Shown: positions 1-9,249 of the stretch, one piece after another | How positions within the stretch are numbered: position 1 is the stretch's first letter | How the letters are laid out: every line of letters begins with the position of its first letter | Assembly: GCA_015067075.1 (NCBI GenBank) | Contig: SVND01000003.1 | Location: forward strand, 25,088-89,087 | Origin: Oscillospiraceae bacterium | GTDB lineage: Bacteria > Bacillota > Clostridia > Oscillospirales > SIG530 | Length of the DNA stretch: 64,000 nucleotides | Direction: 5' to 3' | Made by a program: the position numbers and the translations under genes | The notes under the pieces: generated by a model | Seen by the model: the letters and a program-made list of their open reading frames with translations, nothing else | The model's database searches: none | What the model was told of the DNA's origin: nothing

Positions 1-322
1 GCTTGTATTCAACAGAGCCGTCGCTTTTGTGCCTGTCAAGCATTGCACCATCAAAAACAAGACACTCATAAACGCAAGAGTCGGGATATCCTCTTTTCAG
101 ACAGCCGCCTTCTACGAAAAGGCACTCTCCGCTTGTCAGATCATATTTTTCCTTGTTAAGATAAACGGTCAGCTTGCCCTCCAACACCCTTATTATTTCA
201 AATTCCTTGTGCCAATGGGACGCCATAATATACCGCGGGTGCGAGCTGTCAATGTAGTAATATTCTATAGGGAAGCTCAGTGTACCGTGTTGCTTTTTTT
301 CTATCAGCTCCGAATATTTCAT
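1..322 (-). CDS. AraC-family transcriptional regulator, N-terminal part (cut by window edge)
   Basis: The minus-strand frame opens with ATG at 322 behind an AGGAG-like site and stays open to the window edge, giving about 107 residues that begin MKYSELIEKK. The stretch resembles the cupin-type sugar-binding N-terminus of AraC/XylS regulators: an HWHKEFEI segment near residue 37, followed by short beta-strand-like blocks (VLEGKLTVYLN, GECLFVEGG). The DNA-binding helix-turn-helix pair should lie beyond the edge and is not visible. The gene is divergent from fucI, so it probably controls fucose use; this is inference. A plain cupin protein cannot be excluded because the C-terminal half is missing. 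Confidence 0.75.
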   Translation of the reverse strand, partial: MKYSELIEKKQHGTLSFPIEYYYIDSSHPRYIMASHWHKEFEIIRVLEGKLTVYLNKEKYDLTSGECLFVEGGCLKRGYPDSCVYECLVFDGAMLDRHKSDGSVEYK

Positions 323-370
323 ATATTTCTCCTAAAAGCGAAAATAATTATAATTTTAAGTGTATTTTGT

Positions 371-409
371 ACAAGTATTATACACCATTTTATACTATAA
401 TACAAGTAT
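371..409. promoter_or_regulatory. Candidate AraC-type operator and fucI promoter region
   Basis: ACAAGTAT occurs twice in the same orientation, at 371-378 and 402-409, 31 bp apart, close to three helical turns. A TATAAT box sits between them at 396-401, without a good -35 hexamer at the normal distance, which would fit an activator-dependent promoter. The site lies between the divergent AraC-family gene and fucI. Confidence 0.45.
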
Positions 410-433
410 AAATAAAAAAATCGGAGGTTTAAT

Positions 434-2236
434 ATGACACGCTCAAGACTTATCGGTGGATACCCTGTTATCGGGATACGTCCCGTTATCGACGGAAGAC
501 GCGGACCGCTCAAGGTTCGTGAGGGACTTGAAGAGCAGACCATGGGAATGGCACGCGCCGCGGCAAAGCTATTTGAAGATAACCTCAAATATTCCGACGG
601 CACTCCCGTCAAGGTCGTTATCGCGGATACAACCATAGGAAGAGTTGCAGAGGCCGCGGCTTGCGAGGAGAAATTCAGACGCGAGGGAGTGGCTGTAACG
701 CTCACCGTTACGCCTTGCTGGTGCTATGGCTCCGAAACTATGGACATGGATCCCAACACAATAAAAGGTGTGTGGGGACTTAATGCTACGGAACGCCCCG
801 GTGCGGTGTATCTTGCTTCCGTGCTTGCAACGCACGCACAAAAGGGCTTGCCCGCGTTCGGCATTTACGGACACGACGTAGTTGATGCCGATGACGACAC
901 TATCGGCGAGGACATAAAGGAAAAGCTTCTTCGCTTTGCGCGTGCAGGCGTGGCGGCGGCTACTATGAGAGGTAAATCCTATCTGCAGATAGGCTCCATA
1001 TGTATGGGTATCGGCGGATCTATAATCGACTCTGATTTTCTTGAATCCTACCTTGGGCTTCGCGTTGAATCTGTTGACGAGGTGGAGATAATTCGCCGAA
1101 TGACGGAAGGCATTTACGATGAGGCGGAATATCAGAAAGCGCTCAAATGGGCAAAAGAAAAGTGCATCATCGGCTTTGACAAGAACCCCGATTTTGTTCG
1201 CAAGAGCGACGCAGTCAAGCAGGAGCAATTTGAGTTCGTTGTAAAAATGGCTGTTATTATAAAAGACCTTATGCAAGGCAACGATAATCTTCCGCAGGGA
1301 TGCGAGGAGGAAGCTGTGGGTCACAACGCTATCGCCGCAGGCTTCCAAGGACAAAGACAGTGGACAGACTTTTATCCCAACGCCGACTTTGCCGAAGCAA
1401 TACTCAACACGTCATTTGACTGGGAAGGTGCACGTGAGCCCTATATTCTCGCAACTGAAAACGATGTTCTCAACGGTATCGGTATGCTCTTTATGAAGCT
1501 GCTGACAAACCGTGCGCAGATGTTTGCCGACGTTCGCACATATTGGTCGGGTGATTCCGTAAAACGCGTCACAGGATATGAAATAGAAGGCAAGGCAAAA
1601 GCTTGCGACGGCGTTATCCACCTTATAAATTCAGGTGCATGCTGTCTTGACGCAAGCGGCGCGGCAAAGGATGAACTTGGAAATTCAGTAATGAAGCCGT
1701 GGTATGAGATGACGGAAGCTGACATTGATGCTATTATGGCTAATACGACGTGGAATCCCGCCGATAACGGCTACTTCCGCGGCGGCGGTTATTCCTCTCG
1801 CTTCGAAACGAAGGCTGAAATGCCTGTTACAATGATAAGGCTCAATCTCGTTAAGGGGCTCGGCCCCGTGCTTCAGCTTGCTGAGGGCTGGACCGTACAT
1901 CTTCCCAATGAGGTTTCCGACACCCTTTGGAAGCGCACGGACTACACTTGGCCCTGCACTTGGTTTGCTCCGCGATGCGACGGCAAGGAGGGCAGCCCGT
2001 TCAAAACAGCGTACGAGGTTATGGCAAATTGGGGCGCAAACCACGGAGCAATTTCATACGGCCATATAGGTGCTGATATAATCACACTTTGCTCTATCCT
2101 TCGCATTCCCGTTTGCATGCACAACGTGCCTGAGGAAAAGATTTTCCGTCCCGCCGCATGGAACGCTTTCGGTATGGATAAGGAAGGACAGGATTACCGT
2201 GCTTGCGCCGCATACGGCCCTATGTATAAAAAATAA
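434..2236 (+). CDS. fucI: L-fucose isomerase
   Basis: Cytoplasmic enzyme that interconverts L-fucose and L-fuculose (also D-arabinose/D-ribulose), the first intracellular step of fucose catabolism. At 600 residues it has the usual length of the FucI family, and it matches E. coli FucI along its whole length ([10 protein letters not shown] near 14-23, [11 protein letters not shown] near 92, DCP-free N-domain, [10 protein letters not shown] in the C-domain). The Mn-binding and catalytic residues of the family fall in intact motifs: the Glu of AEAIL (about 321), the Asp of TENDVLNG (about 344) and the His of NWGANHG (about 537). The start follows GGAGG. The gene stands alone between a divergent AraC regulator and a terminator. 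The GH95 fucosidase at 20.1 kb could supply its substrate. Confidence 0.96.
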   Translation: MTRSRLIGGYPVIGIRPVIDGRRGPLKVREGLEEQTMGMARAAAKLFEDNLKYSDGTPVKVVIADTTIGRVAEAAACEEKFRREGVAVTLTVTPCWCYGSETMDMDPNTIKGVWGLNATERPGAVYLASVLATHAQKGLPAFGIYGHDVVDADDDTIGEDIKEKLLRFARAGVAAATMRGKSYLQIGSICMGIGGSIIDSDFLESYLGLRVESVDEVEIIRRMTEGIYDEAEYQKALKWAKEKCIIGFDKNPDFVRKSDAVKQEQFEFVVKMAVIIKDLMQGNDNLPQGCEEEAVGHNAIAAGFQGQRQWTDFYPNADFAEAILNTSFDWEGAREPYILATENDVLNGIGMLFMKLLTNRAQMFADVRTYWSGDSVKRVTGYEIEGKAKACDGVIHLINSGACCLDASGAAKDELGNSVMKPWYEMTEADIDAIMANTTWNPADNGYFRGGGYSSRFETKAEMPVTMIRLNLVKGLGPVLQLAEGWTVHLPNEVSDTLWKRTDYTWPCTWFAPRCDGKEGSPFKTAYEVMANWGANHGAISYGHIGADIITLCSILRIPVCMHNVPEEKIFRPAAWNAFGMDKEGQDYRACAAYGPMYKK

Positions 2237-2253
2237 AATTAAAAACACTAAAC

Positions 2254-2289
2254 AAAGAGCAAGGATAAGCTTTTCCTTGCTCTTTAATT
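2254..2289 (+). terminator. Rho-independent terminator of fucI
   Basis: A 12-bp perfect stem (AAAGAGCAAGGA / TCCTTGCTCTTT) with an 8-base loop ends in a T-rich run, 18 bases after the fucI stop. Confidence 0.8.
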
Positions 2290-2525
2290 TATCTTTCCCT
2301 ATATTGTTTTTCTCCGTTGACAGTGCCGTTATTTGGTGATATATTGTTATCATAAAAGTATCTACTGATTTTCCAATGCAGATTTGCAGCTTCAAAAACT
2401 TTACATACATTTTACAAAACCTCGTTTTTGATTTTACTTTTATATGAGAGAATATGTATGTTATGTTTGAAAACAAAGAAAATCAGATCAAGTGATCTGG
2501 AAAGAGAAAGGAAGTTTTTTTAATT

Positions 2526-4283
2526 ATGGACATTTTTGCCGTCTTATCACTTATCGGCGGATTAGCTCTGTTTCTCTTCGGTATGCGCGTAATGGGACAA
2601 GGCCTTGAAAAGGTTTCAGGTAGCAAGCTTGAACGTGCTCTGGAAAAAATGACAAACAACAAGATCAAGGGTGTTTTGCTCGGTTTAGGCGTAACGGCAG
2701 TTATCCAAAGCTCTTCTGCCACAACCGTTATGGTCGTCGGCTTCGTTAACTCAGGCATTATGAAGCTCACTCAGGCAGTAGGCATAATCATGGGTGCTAA
2801 CATCGGTACAACAGTTACCGCTTGGATGCTCAGCCTTACCGGGCTTGAAAGCGACAACCTTTTTGTTCAGCTTTTAAAGCCCGACTCCTTTGCCCCTATC
2901 CTTGCTATCATCGGTATCGCATTGATGATGATGGCAAAAAGCCAGAAAAAGCAAGATGTTGGCTCAATTCTCGTAGGATTTACGGTTCTTATGACGGGTA
3001 TGTCTGCCATGAGCGCCGCTGTAAAGCCCCTTGCCGATGTACCTGAATTTGCAAATATTCTTACAATGTTTACCAACCCCTTCCTTGGCGTCGCCGTCGG
3101 TGCTATTTTAACAGCCATCATTCAAAGCTCCTCCGCTTCCGTAGGTATTTTGCAGGCACTCACCGTCACAGGCAGTATCACCTTCGGAAGTGCGCTTCCC
3201 GTAATCATGGGACAAAACATCGGTACATGTATCACCGCTCTTCTTTCCTGCATCGGTGCGAACAAAAACGCAAAGCGCACAGCTATGGTGCATCTTTATT
3301 TCAACCTTATCGGTACGATAATTTTCCTCATTCTTTTCTACTCCATCAACGCAATTTTTGCCTTGCCCTTTATGAATATGGCGCTTGAGGCTTGGCATAT
3401 AGCCGTAGTACACACAATATTTAACGTACTCGCAACGGCAATGCTTCTTCCCTGCTCCAAGCTGATTGAAAAGCTTGCTGTGCTTACTATCCGCGACAAG
3501 GAAGAACACGTGGAGATCGGTCCCCGTCTTGACGAGCGTTTGCTCAACACTCCTTCCTTCGCCGTTGAGCATTGCCGCAAAGCTACGATAGACATGGCAC
3601 ATATCGCCGTGGACGGTCTTTTGACTTCCATCGCCGCAATGAACGGCTATGATGCGGCGCTTGCGGAAAAAATAATGGCTAAAGAAAACGAAACCGATAT
3701 TTACGAGGATAAGATAGGCTCGTATCTTGTCAAGCTGTCAGGTAAAGACCTTTCCGAGACGGACAGCTCCGAGGTATCAATGCTTTTGCATATGATAGGC
3801 GATTTTGAGCGTATCGGTGACCATGCTGCAAATATCCTTGAGGTATCCAAGGAAATGGCTGATAAAAACATATCCTTCTCCGAGGAAGCAAAGCAAGAGC
3901 TTAAGGTCTTTGCAGATGCTCTCAGCGAAATATTGGAGCTTTCCGTTACAGCCTTTGAAAACGAGGACGTCGAGGCTGCAAAGCGCGTTGAACCTCTTGA
4001 ACAGGTCATCGATGCCATTAAGGATACACTCCGTGCCCGCCACATTTCCAGACTTCAGAAGGGCGATTGCACCATAGAGCTCGGCTTTATTTTCTCTGAC
4101 CTTCTCACAAATTACGAGCGTGTTTCCGACCACTGCTCCAACATTGCCATTGCTCTTATTGAGATACAGCAGAAAAAGACACTTGACGCTCATACATATC
4201 TCAATACGCTTAAAAATACTTTCCAGCCCGAATATGTGGAGATGTTCAACTCCTATGCGGAAAAATATAAAATAGGCGAATAA
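2526..4283 (+). CDS. Na+/phosphate cotransporter with C-terminal PhoU-like domain
   Basis: Membrane protein predicted to import inorganic phosphate with sodium. The N-terminal half (about 1-320) is hydrophobic and carries the duplicated NptA/PNaS signature: QSSSATT near residue 60 and QSSSASV near 200, each followed by a GANIGT or GQNIGT motif. The C-terminal part (about 345-570) is an alpha-helical PhoU-like region with two copies of a DFERIGDHA-type motif (the second reads NYERVSDHCSNIA). This two-part layout and the 585-residue length are normal for bacterial Na/Pi-II-related proteins. The start follows a GAAAGGAAG site. A terminator precedes and follows the gene, so it is a single-gene unit; I saw no clear Pho box. 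Confidence 0.92.
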   Translation: MDIFAVLSLIGGLALFLFGMRVMGQGLEKVSGSKLERALEKMTNNKIKGVLLGLGVTAVIQSSSATTVMVVGFVNSGIMKLTQAVGIIMGANIGTTVTAWMLSLTGLESDNLFVQLLKPDSFAPILAIIGIALMMMAKSQKKQDVGSILVGFTVLMTGMSAMSAAVKPLADVPEFANILTMFTNPFLGVAVGAILTAIIQSSSASVGILQALTVTGSITFGSALPVIMGQNIGTCITALLSCIGANKNAKRTAMVHLYFNLIGTIIFLILFYSINAIFALPFMNMALEAWHIAVVHTIFNVLATAMLLPCSKLIEKLAVLTIRDKEEHVEIGPRLDERLLNTPSFAVEHCRKATIDMAHIAVDGLLTSIAAMNGYDAALAEKIMAKENETDIYEDKIGSYLVKLSGKDLSETDSSEVSMLLHMIGDFERIGDHAANILEVSKEMADKNISFSEEAKQELKVFADALSEILELSVTAFENEDVEAAKRVEPLEQVIDAIKDTLRARHISRLQKGDCTIELGFIFSDLLTNYERVSDHCSNIAIALIEIQQKKTLDAHTYLNTLKNTFQPEYVEMFNSYAEKYKIGE

Positions 4284-4291
4284 AAAAATTC

Positions 4292-4323
4292 GATCCCTTG
4301 TTTTCAGCAAGGGATCTTTTGTT
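4292..4323 (+). terminator. Terminator of the Na/Pi cotransporter gene
   Basis: GATCCCTTG at 4292 pairs with CAAGGGATC at 4308-4316 around a 7-base loop, followed by TTTTGTTT. Confidence 0.8.
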
Positions 4324-4378
4324 TAGAGCATAATAAATATTTTCTGACCGTTTTACATGCTTTTTGTCAAAAAAATGA

Positions 4379-4407
4379 TTGATTTTAAGCTCATGATGGT
4401 GTATAAT
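4379..4407 (+). promoter_or_regulatory. Promoter of the Lrp/aminotransferase operon
   Basis: TTGATT at 4379-4384 and TATAAT at 4402-4407 are 17 bp apart and sit 34 bp before the ATG of the Lrp-family gene. Confidence 0.7.
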
Positions 4408-4440
4408 AAAGTATTATTATATAAATAAGGAGCGGTATAT

Positions 4441-4920
4441 ATGGATAAGCTTTTAGCATTGATCGACGAAAACTGCAGATTAACAACAGAACAGATGGCA
4501 GCCATATTGGAAATGGACGAGACAGAGCTTGCCGCAAAAATAAAAGATTATGAAAAAAACAAGACTATCGTTGGATATAAGGCTTTGATAGATTGGGACA
4601 AAACTGATCGCGAATATGCAACTGCGCTTATCGAGCTGAAGGTAACACCCTCCAAGGGACGCGGCTTTGACAAGGTGGCGGAGAGCATTTACAATTTCGA
4701 CGAGGTACAAAGTCTTTATCTCATGTCAGGCGGTTTTGACCTTTGCGTTGTTTTGGAAGGCAGATCTCTGCGCGAGGTAGCTCTTTTTGTTGCAGAGCGC
4801 TTGGCTCCGATGGAGGCTGTTGTTTCAACGGCTACTCATTTTGTACTTAAGAAATACAAGGACAAGGGCATTATTTATGACCGCGACGATCGCGACGAGA
4901 GAGGATATATCGGTTTATGA
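4441..4920 (+). CDS. Lrp/AsnC-family transcriptional regulator
   Basis: Small DNA-binding regulator of 159 residues. The N-terminal 55 residues form a winged-helix-like segment (LTTEQMAAILEMDETELAAKI), and the rest is an RAM/AsnC ligand-binding fold (ATALIELKV, VQSLYLMSGGFDLCVVLEG), the part that usually senses amino acids. Its stop overlaps the start of the downstream aminotransferase gene by 4 bases (ATGA), so the two are translationally coupled and the regulator probably controls its own operon in response to an amino acid. The effector cannot be read from sequence. Confidence 0.88.
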   Translation: MDKLLALIDENCRLTTEQMAAILEMDETELAAKIKDYEKNKTIVGYKALIDWDKTDREYATALIELKVTPSKGRGFDKVAESIYNFDEVQSLYLMSGGFDLCVVLEGRSLREVALFVAERLAPMEAVVSTATHFVLKKYKDKGIIYDRDDRDERGYIGL

Positions 4921-6086
4921 TAGATTATGATAAGCTTTTGACGGACAGCATAAAAAGCGTCAAGCCGTCGGGCATAAGAAAATTTTTCGACCTGCTCCAA
5001 GGCATGGACGACGTTATTTCTCTTTCCGTCGGTCAGCCTGACTTTGATACGCCTTGGCACATACGCAAGGCAGGTATAGATTCCCTTAACGACGGCAAAA
5101 CATATTATACGTCCAACGCAGGACTTGATGAGCTTCGCGGGGAGATATCGAATTATCTTTTCCGTCGTTTTAACATTCCCAAATACGAGAAAAAAGAAAT
5201 ACTTATTACAGTCGGCGGAAGCGAAGCTATCGACCTTTGCATCCGCAGCCTTGTAAATCCCGGCGAGGAGGTAATAGTACCCGAACCATCCTTTGTTTGC
5301 TACTCGCCTTTAGCATCTCTTACAGGCGGAGTAGCCGTGCCCATCTGCACAAAAGCAGAGGATGAATTCAGACTCACTGCCGATGCGCTCAAGGCAGCTA
5401 TTACACCGAAGACGAAGCTTCTTGTATTGCCTTTCCCGAACAATCCCACAGGTGCTATTATGCAAAGGGAAGACCTTGAAGCTATCGCTGACGTGCTGGA
5501 CGGCACGGATATCATGGTGCTTTCCGATGAAATATATGCAGAGCTTACATACGGCGATGTTTCGCATTGCTCCTGCGCCGCTATCGAAAGACTCCGCGAA
5601 AGAACCGTACTTGTCGGCGGCTTTTCCAAAGCATACGCCATGACAGGCTGGCGTTTAGGCTACGCCTGCGGTCCTGCGCCCGTTATCGCCGCAATGCTCA
5701 AGCTCCACCAGTTCGCCATCATGTGTGCACCGACGACGAGCCAATACGCCGCTGTAAAAGCCATGCGCGACGGTGACGGCGACGTTGATATGATGTTCGA
5801 GGAATATGACCGACGCAGAAAAATGCTCATACATGAGCTCAACAGAATAGGAATGCCCTGCTTCGATGCAAAGGGTGCATTTTATTTGTTCCCGAGCATA
5901 CAAAAATTTGGACTTTCAAGCGAGGAATTTGCCGAAAGATTACTTAACGCGGAGCACGTTGCAGTTGTACCAGGCTCCGCCTTCGGCGAAAGTGGCGAGG
6001 GCTTTGTGCGCATCTGCTATGCCCATTCCCTTGCAAAGCTTACGGAAGCGGTAATCCGCATAGAAAGATTTTTAAAAACGCTTTGA
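4917..6086 (+). CDS. PLP-dependent class I/II aminotransferase
   Basis: Fold-type I aminotransferase, 389 residues, normal for the family. Visible motifs are the N-terminal SVGQPDFDTP block (about 37-46), NNPTG at 175-179, SDEIYAEL near 203 and the Schiff-base lysine in GFSKAYAMTGWRLGY (K238). The family transfers amino groups between an L-amino acid and 2-oxoglutarate, with aspartate and aromatic acids the usual substrates for this subgroup (PatA/AspC-like). It overlaps the Lrp regulator by 4 bases and precedes an RpiR regulator and an SDR, so it lies in a four-gene operon. The exact substrate is not determinable by eye. Confidence 0.92.
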   Translation: MIDYDKLLTDSIKSVKPSGIRKFFDLLQGMDDVISLSVGQPDFDTPWHIRKAGIDSLNDGKTYYTSNAGLDELRGEISNYLFRRFNIPKYEKKEILITVGGSEAIDLCIRSLVNPGEEVIVPEPSFVCYSPLASLTGGVAVPICTKAEDEFRLTADALKAAITPKTKLLVLPFPNNPTGAIMQREDLEAIADVLDGTDIMVLSDEIYAELTYGDVSHCSCAAIERLRERTVLVGGFSKAYAMTGWRLGYACGPAPVIAAMLKLHQFAIMCAPTTSQYAAVKAMRDGDGDVDMMFEEYDRRRKMLIHELNRIGMPCFDAKGAFYLFPSIQKFGLSSEEFAERLLNAEHVAVVPGSAFGESGEGFVRICYAHSLAKLTEAVIRIERFLKTL

Positions 6087-6104
6087 TTAGCAGGAGGTCA
6101 ACTT

Positions 6105-6968
6105 ATGGCAAGTGAGCTTATTTCAAGAATCGAAGCCCATAAGCACGAGCTGTCCAAGGGACAGCGCAAGCTTACAGCATATATCACAGAGCATTACGAT
6201 AAAGCGGCTTTTATGACGGCGGCAAAGCTCGGTGAAACTGTAGGTGTCAGCGAATCAACTGTAGTTCGTTTTGCTGATAAGCTCGGCTACGACGGCTATC
6301 ACAAAATGCAAAAAGCGCTTCACGAGATGATAAGAACGAAGCTTACGTCGGTTCAGCGTATAGAAGTGACAAACGACAGAATAGGAAGTACAGACGTGCT
6401 TGAAGCCGTTATGGCGGCTGATGCCGAAAGAATCCGCTCCACCTTGGGCGAAATTGACAGAGAGGCGTTTAATACTGCTGTTGACAAGCTTGTTTCCGCA
6501 AAGCATATTTACATCATCGGCGTGCGCTCCGCCGCATCGCTGGCAAGCTTTCTCGGCTTTTATTTCAACAGCATTTTTGCAAATGTAACGCTTATAAGTA
6601 CCGCTACGCTCAGCGAAATGTTTGAACAGCTTTTGCGCATCGGCGAGGGCGATGTTGCCCTCGGTATAAGCTTTCCCCGCTATTCTGCAAGGACTGTCAG
6701 CGCTTTGCGCTTTGCAAAGGACAGGGGTGCTCACGTTATCGGTATAACAGACAGTGCTTTTTCACCTATTGCCGAAACATCCACAACGACACTTATCGCC
6801 AGAAGCGATATGGCTTCCTTCGTTGATTCGCTTTGCGCACCGCTCAGCCTTATAAACGCACTTATCGTTGCCATAGGCATGCGCAAGAGTGATGAAATAT
6901 CCCAAACCTTTGAACAGCTTGAACGGATTTGGGATGAATACAACGTATATCAAAAAACACAGCAATAA
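6105..6968 (+). CDS. MurR/RpiR-family transcriptional regulator
   Basis: 287-residue regulator with an N-terminal HTH_6 domain (about 1-77; the SEST-VVRFADKLGYDGYHKMQ stretch is the typical recognition-helix region) and a C-terminal SIS phosphosugar-binding domain (about 125-260; IYIIGVRSAASLASFLGFYF). Members of this family usually respond to phosphorylated sugars. The GGAGG site lies just upstream, 18 bases after the aminotransferase stop. Its placement inside an amino-acid-type operon is unusual and does not reveal the effector. Confidence 0.92.
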   Translation: MASELISRIEAHKHELSKGQRKLTAYITEHYDKAAFMTAAKLGETVGVSESTVVRFADKLGYDGYHKMQKALHEMIRTKLTSVQRIEVTNDRIGSTDVLEAVMAADAERIRSTLGEIDREAFNTAVDKLVSAKHIYIIGVRSAASLASFLGFYFNSIFANVTLISTATLSEMFEQLLRIGEGDVALGISFPRYSARTVSALRFAKDRGAHVIGITDSAFSPIAETSTTTLIARSDMASFVDSLCAPLSLINALIVAIGMRKSDEISQTFEQLERIWDEYNVYQKTQQ

Positions 6969-6982
6969 TCAAGAGGGATATT

Positions 6983-7717
6983 ATGAAAGGTTCCATTAAG
7001 GAAAAAGTAATAGTGCTCACGGGGGCAGGCGGCGGCATCGGTAAAGTCGTAGCTACAGCTTTGGCGGAGCAGGGCGCATCGCTGGCCCTTTGCGGCGGTA
7101 ATAATCTTGAAAGACTCGCTGAAACAGAGCGCCTCGTCCGAGAAAAGGGCGCAAAGGTTTTCACTTTGGCAGGAAATCTTACGGAGCAGTCATTTTTGGA
7201 CAGCTGCATGGATAAAATAGCGGAGCATTTCGGCAAAATTGATATACTCATAAATAACGCAGGCGTTGCTATGAACACACCCTTCGACGATGTTACATAC
7301 GAAACCTTCGACAGAATAATGGAGATAAACGTTCGCGTACCGTTTTTCCTTTGCCAAAAAGCTCTACCCTACTTAAGAAAGTCTGACTATGCGGCGATAG
7401 TAAATATCGCGTCTGTCGTCGGACACAAGGGTTACGTAAACCAGTCTGTTTACGCCGCGTCGAAGCATGCGCTTTTGGGCTTCAGCAAAACACTTGCAAA
7501 CGAAGTATATAAGGAAAACATCCGTGTTCATACCGTATGCCCCGGCGGAGTTTTCACCGATATGGTAAAGCTGTCACGCCCCGATCTTACGGGCGAGGAT
7601 ATGATAATGCCTGAAGACATCGCCGATATAATCTTGTTTTTACTGCAAAACAGAACAAATGCGGTAATTGATGAGATTTGTGTTCACAGAAGCGGAAAAC
7701 AACCCTTCGACGTGTAA
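6983..7717 (+). CDS. SDR-family NAD(P)-dependent oxidoreductase
   Basis: Classical short-chain dehydrogenase/reductase of 244 residues. The Rossmann glycine motif TGAGGGIG is at 13-20, NNAG at 91-94, and the catalytic Ser-Tyr-Lys set is intact (S144, Y157, K161 in YAASK). The PGGVFTDM segment after the catalytic loop fits the family. It is the last gene of the Lrp/aminotransferase/RpiR operon, 14 bases after RpiR. The substrate is unknown; 3-oxoacyl-type reductases share these motifs, but the context offers no fatty-acid genes. Confidence 0.88.
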   Translation: MKGSIKEKVIVLTGAGGGIGKVVATALAEQGASLALCGGNNLERLAETERLVREKGAKVFTLAGNLTEQSFLDSCMDKIAEHFGKIDILINNAGVAMNTPFDDVTYETFDRIMEINVRVPFFLCQKALPYLRKSDYAAIVNIASVVGHKGYVNQSVYAASKHALLGFSKTLANEVYKENIRVHTVCPGGVFTDMVKLSRPDLTGEDMIMPEDIADIILFLLQNRTNAVIDEICVHRSGKQPFDV

Positions 7718-7725
7718 AAAAACGG

Positions 7726-7754
7726 TTGACATAAGGACAATAAAGTAGTAAAAT
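7726..7754 (+). promoter_or_regulatory. ilvE promoter
   Basis: A consensus TTGACA at 7726-7731 is followed after exactly 17 bp by TAAAAT at 7749-7754, 33 bp before the ilvE ATG. It begins 8 bases after the SDR stop, so ilvE is likely a separate transcript. Confidence 0.8.
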
Positions 7755-7787
7755 ATATAAATAAGTAAATTTAAAGGACTGAAAGAA

Positions 7788-8858
7788 ATGGCACTTAACA
7801 TCAAAATTGAAAAAACAACAGCTCCTAAGGCTAAACCCGATTGGTCAAAGCTCGGCTTCGGTAAAATTTTTACAGACCATATGTTCATTATGGACTATAC
7901 AGAGGGACAGGGCTGGCATGACGCTCGCATCGTTCCCTATCAGAAGATAGCTCTTGAGCCGTCTGCAATGGTTTTCCACTATGCGCAGGAAATGTTCGAA
8001 GGCCTTAAGGCTTATAAAACTGCCGACGGTCAGGTTCAGCTTTTCCGTCCTCAGAAGAATATTGAACGTATGAACAACACAAATAAGCGTATGTGCATAC
8101 CGCAGGTCGATCCCGATGACGTTTTGCAGGCTATAAAGGCTGTGGTTGACGTTGACCGCGATTGGATACCCGAAGCAGAAGGCACTTCTCTTTACATCCG
8201 TCCGTTCATTATTGCTGTTGACCCCTTCCTCGGCGTTCACGTTGCAAAGCAGTATATGTTCATGATAATCCTTTCTCCCGTTGGCTCTTACTATCCCGAC
8301 GGCATCAATCCCGTTAAGATCTTCGTTGAAACGGAGTATGTCCGCGCTGTCAAGGGCGGTACAGGTTATGCAAAGGTCGGCGGAAACTACGCTGCATCCC
8401 TTATCGGTCAGGAAAAGGCTGAAAAGCTCGGCTATGCACAGGTTTTGTGGCTTGACGGTATTGAGCATAAATACATCGACGAAGTCGGTGCAATGAACGT
8501 TTTCTTCGTCATCGACGGCGAAATAATAACACCTTCCCTCGAAGACGGAAACATCCTTCCCGGTGTAACCCGTGCATCCTGCATCGAGCTTCTCAGAAGC
8601 TGGGGCTACAAGGTAACAGAGCGCAAGGTCTCCGTCGCAGAGCTTTATGATGCGCACGCCGCAGGCAAGCTCAATGAAGGCTTTGGCACAGGTACAGCAG
8701 CAGTTATCTCTCCCATTGGCGAGCTTAACGACGATGGCAATAAGATAATTCTCAACGACGGTAAGATCGGTCCTATCTCTCAGAAGCTTTACGATAACCT
8801 TACAGGTATTCAGTGGGGCAGAGTTGCTGATCCCTTCGGCTGGGTAGAAAAAGTATAA
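7788..8858 (+). CDS. ilvE: Branched-chain amino acid aminotransferase
   Basis: Fold-type IV PLP enzyme that makes the last transamination step to Leu, Ile and Val (and the first step of their breakdown). 356 residues matches the longer bacterial/mitochondrial-type BCAT subgroup. The N-terminal FHYAQEMFEGLKAY block (about 63-76), the Schiff-base lysine K196 in GTGYAKVGGNYAAS, the EVGAMNVFFV motif near 237 and the LPGVTRAS loop near 264 are all present. RBS AAAGGA lies upstream. It has its own promoter and terminator. Confidence 0.96.
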   Translation: MALNIKIEKTTAPKAKPDWSKLGFGKIFTDHMFIMDYTEGQGWHDARIVPYQKIALEPSAMVFHYAQEMFEGLKAYKTADGQVQLFRPQKNIERMNNTNKRMCIPQVDPDDVLQAIKAVVDVDRDWIPEAEGTSLYIRPFIIAVDPFLGVHVAKQYMFMIILSPVGSYYPDGINPVKIFVETEYVRAVKGGTGYAKVGGNYAASLIGQEKAEKLGYAQVLWLDGIEHKYIDEVGAMNVFFVIDGEIITPSLEDGNILPGVTRASCIELLRSWGYKVTERKVSVAELYDAHAAGKLNEGFGTGTAAVISPIGELNDDGNKIILNDGKIGPISQKLYDNLTGIQWGRVADPFGWVEKV

Positions 8859-8868
8859 TCAAAAAAGT

Positions 8869-8908
8869 AAGTGCTGATGTGAGCATTTCACATCAGCACT
8901 TTTATTTT
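8869..8908. terminator. Bidirectional terminator between ilvE and the blaI operon
   Basis: A 14-bp perfect stem (8869-8882 with 8888-8901) has a 5-base loop, T-rich sequence after it on the plus strand and an A-run before it, so it can end ilvE and the minus-strand operon that stops at 8916. Confidence 0.85.
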
Positions 8909-8915
8909 TAACGCA

Positions 8916-9248
8916 TTATTTCCAATCAACAAGCACAGCTTGCTCGGTTGAAAAATAGTCCTCCATCCTACTGCTAAGGCCTGCCGCCTTCCAAGCCTGC
9001 GTAAAAGTTATGGTCTTTCGATTGCTGAGATAAACGAAGGTTGAATCTATTGCGGCATTAGGCATTCTGCCGCTGATGACAAGCCTGTATTTATAAATAT
9101 TGCCGTCCTTCTGCCACGTTCCGTCGCTCAGCTCATAATACGTCGTAAACCCCGTCTGAATGGTATCAATTATCTGTGGATCATTCTTTTTTACCGCGCA
9201 TCCAACAAGCAAGCAAACGGTAAGCACTAAAACCATTATTCTTTTCAT
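8916..9248 (-). CDS. Small lipoprotein of unknown function, last gene of the blaI operon
   Basis: 110 residues with a clear lipoprotein signal (basic start, hydrophobic core, lipobox LVGC ending at residue 17), so the mature protein should be anchored outside the membrane. The rest is short and beta-rich with a segment reading SDGTWQKDGNIYKYRLVISGRMPNAA split over two strands. I recognise no family. It is separated by 1 base from the DUF4298-like gene and is the distal gene of an operon headed by BlaI and BlaR1-like proteins. A role next to the signalling proteins is inference only. Confidence 0.75.
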   Translation of the reverse strand: MKRIMVLVLTVCLLVGCAVKKNDPQIIDTIQTGFTTYYELSDGTWQKDGNIYKYRLVISGRMPNAAIDSTFVYLSNRKTITFTQAWKAAGLSSRMEDYFSTEQAVLVDWK

Positions 9249-9249
9249 T

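Noticed and set aside
569..1354. Long minus-strand frame inside fucI
   Set aside because: fucI on the plus strand matches its family along its whole length. The minus frame has no RBS or recognisable domain.
7845..8657. Long minus-strand frame inside ilvE
   Set aside because: ilvE is certain by motifs. The antisense frame follows from its codon bias.
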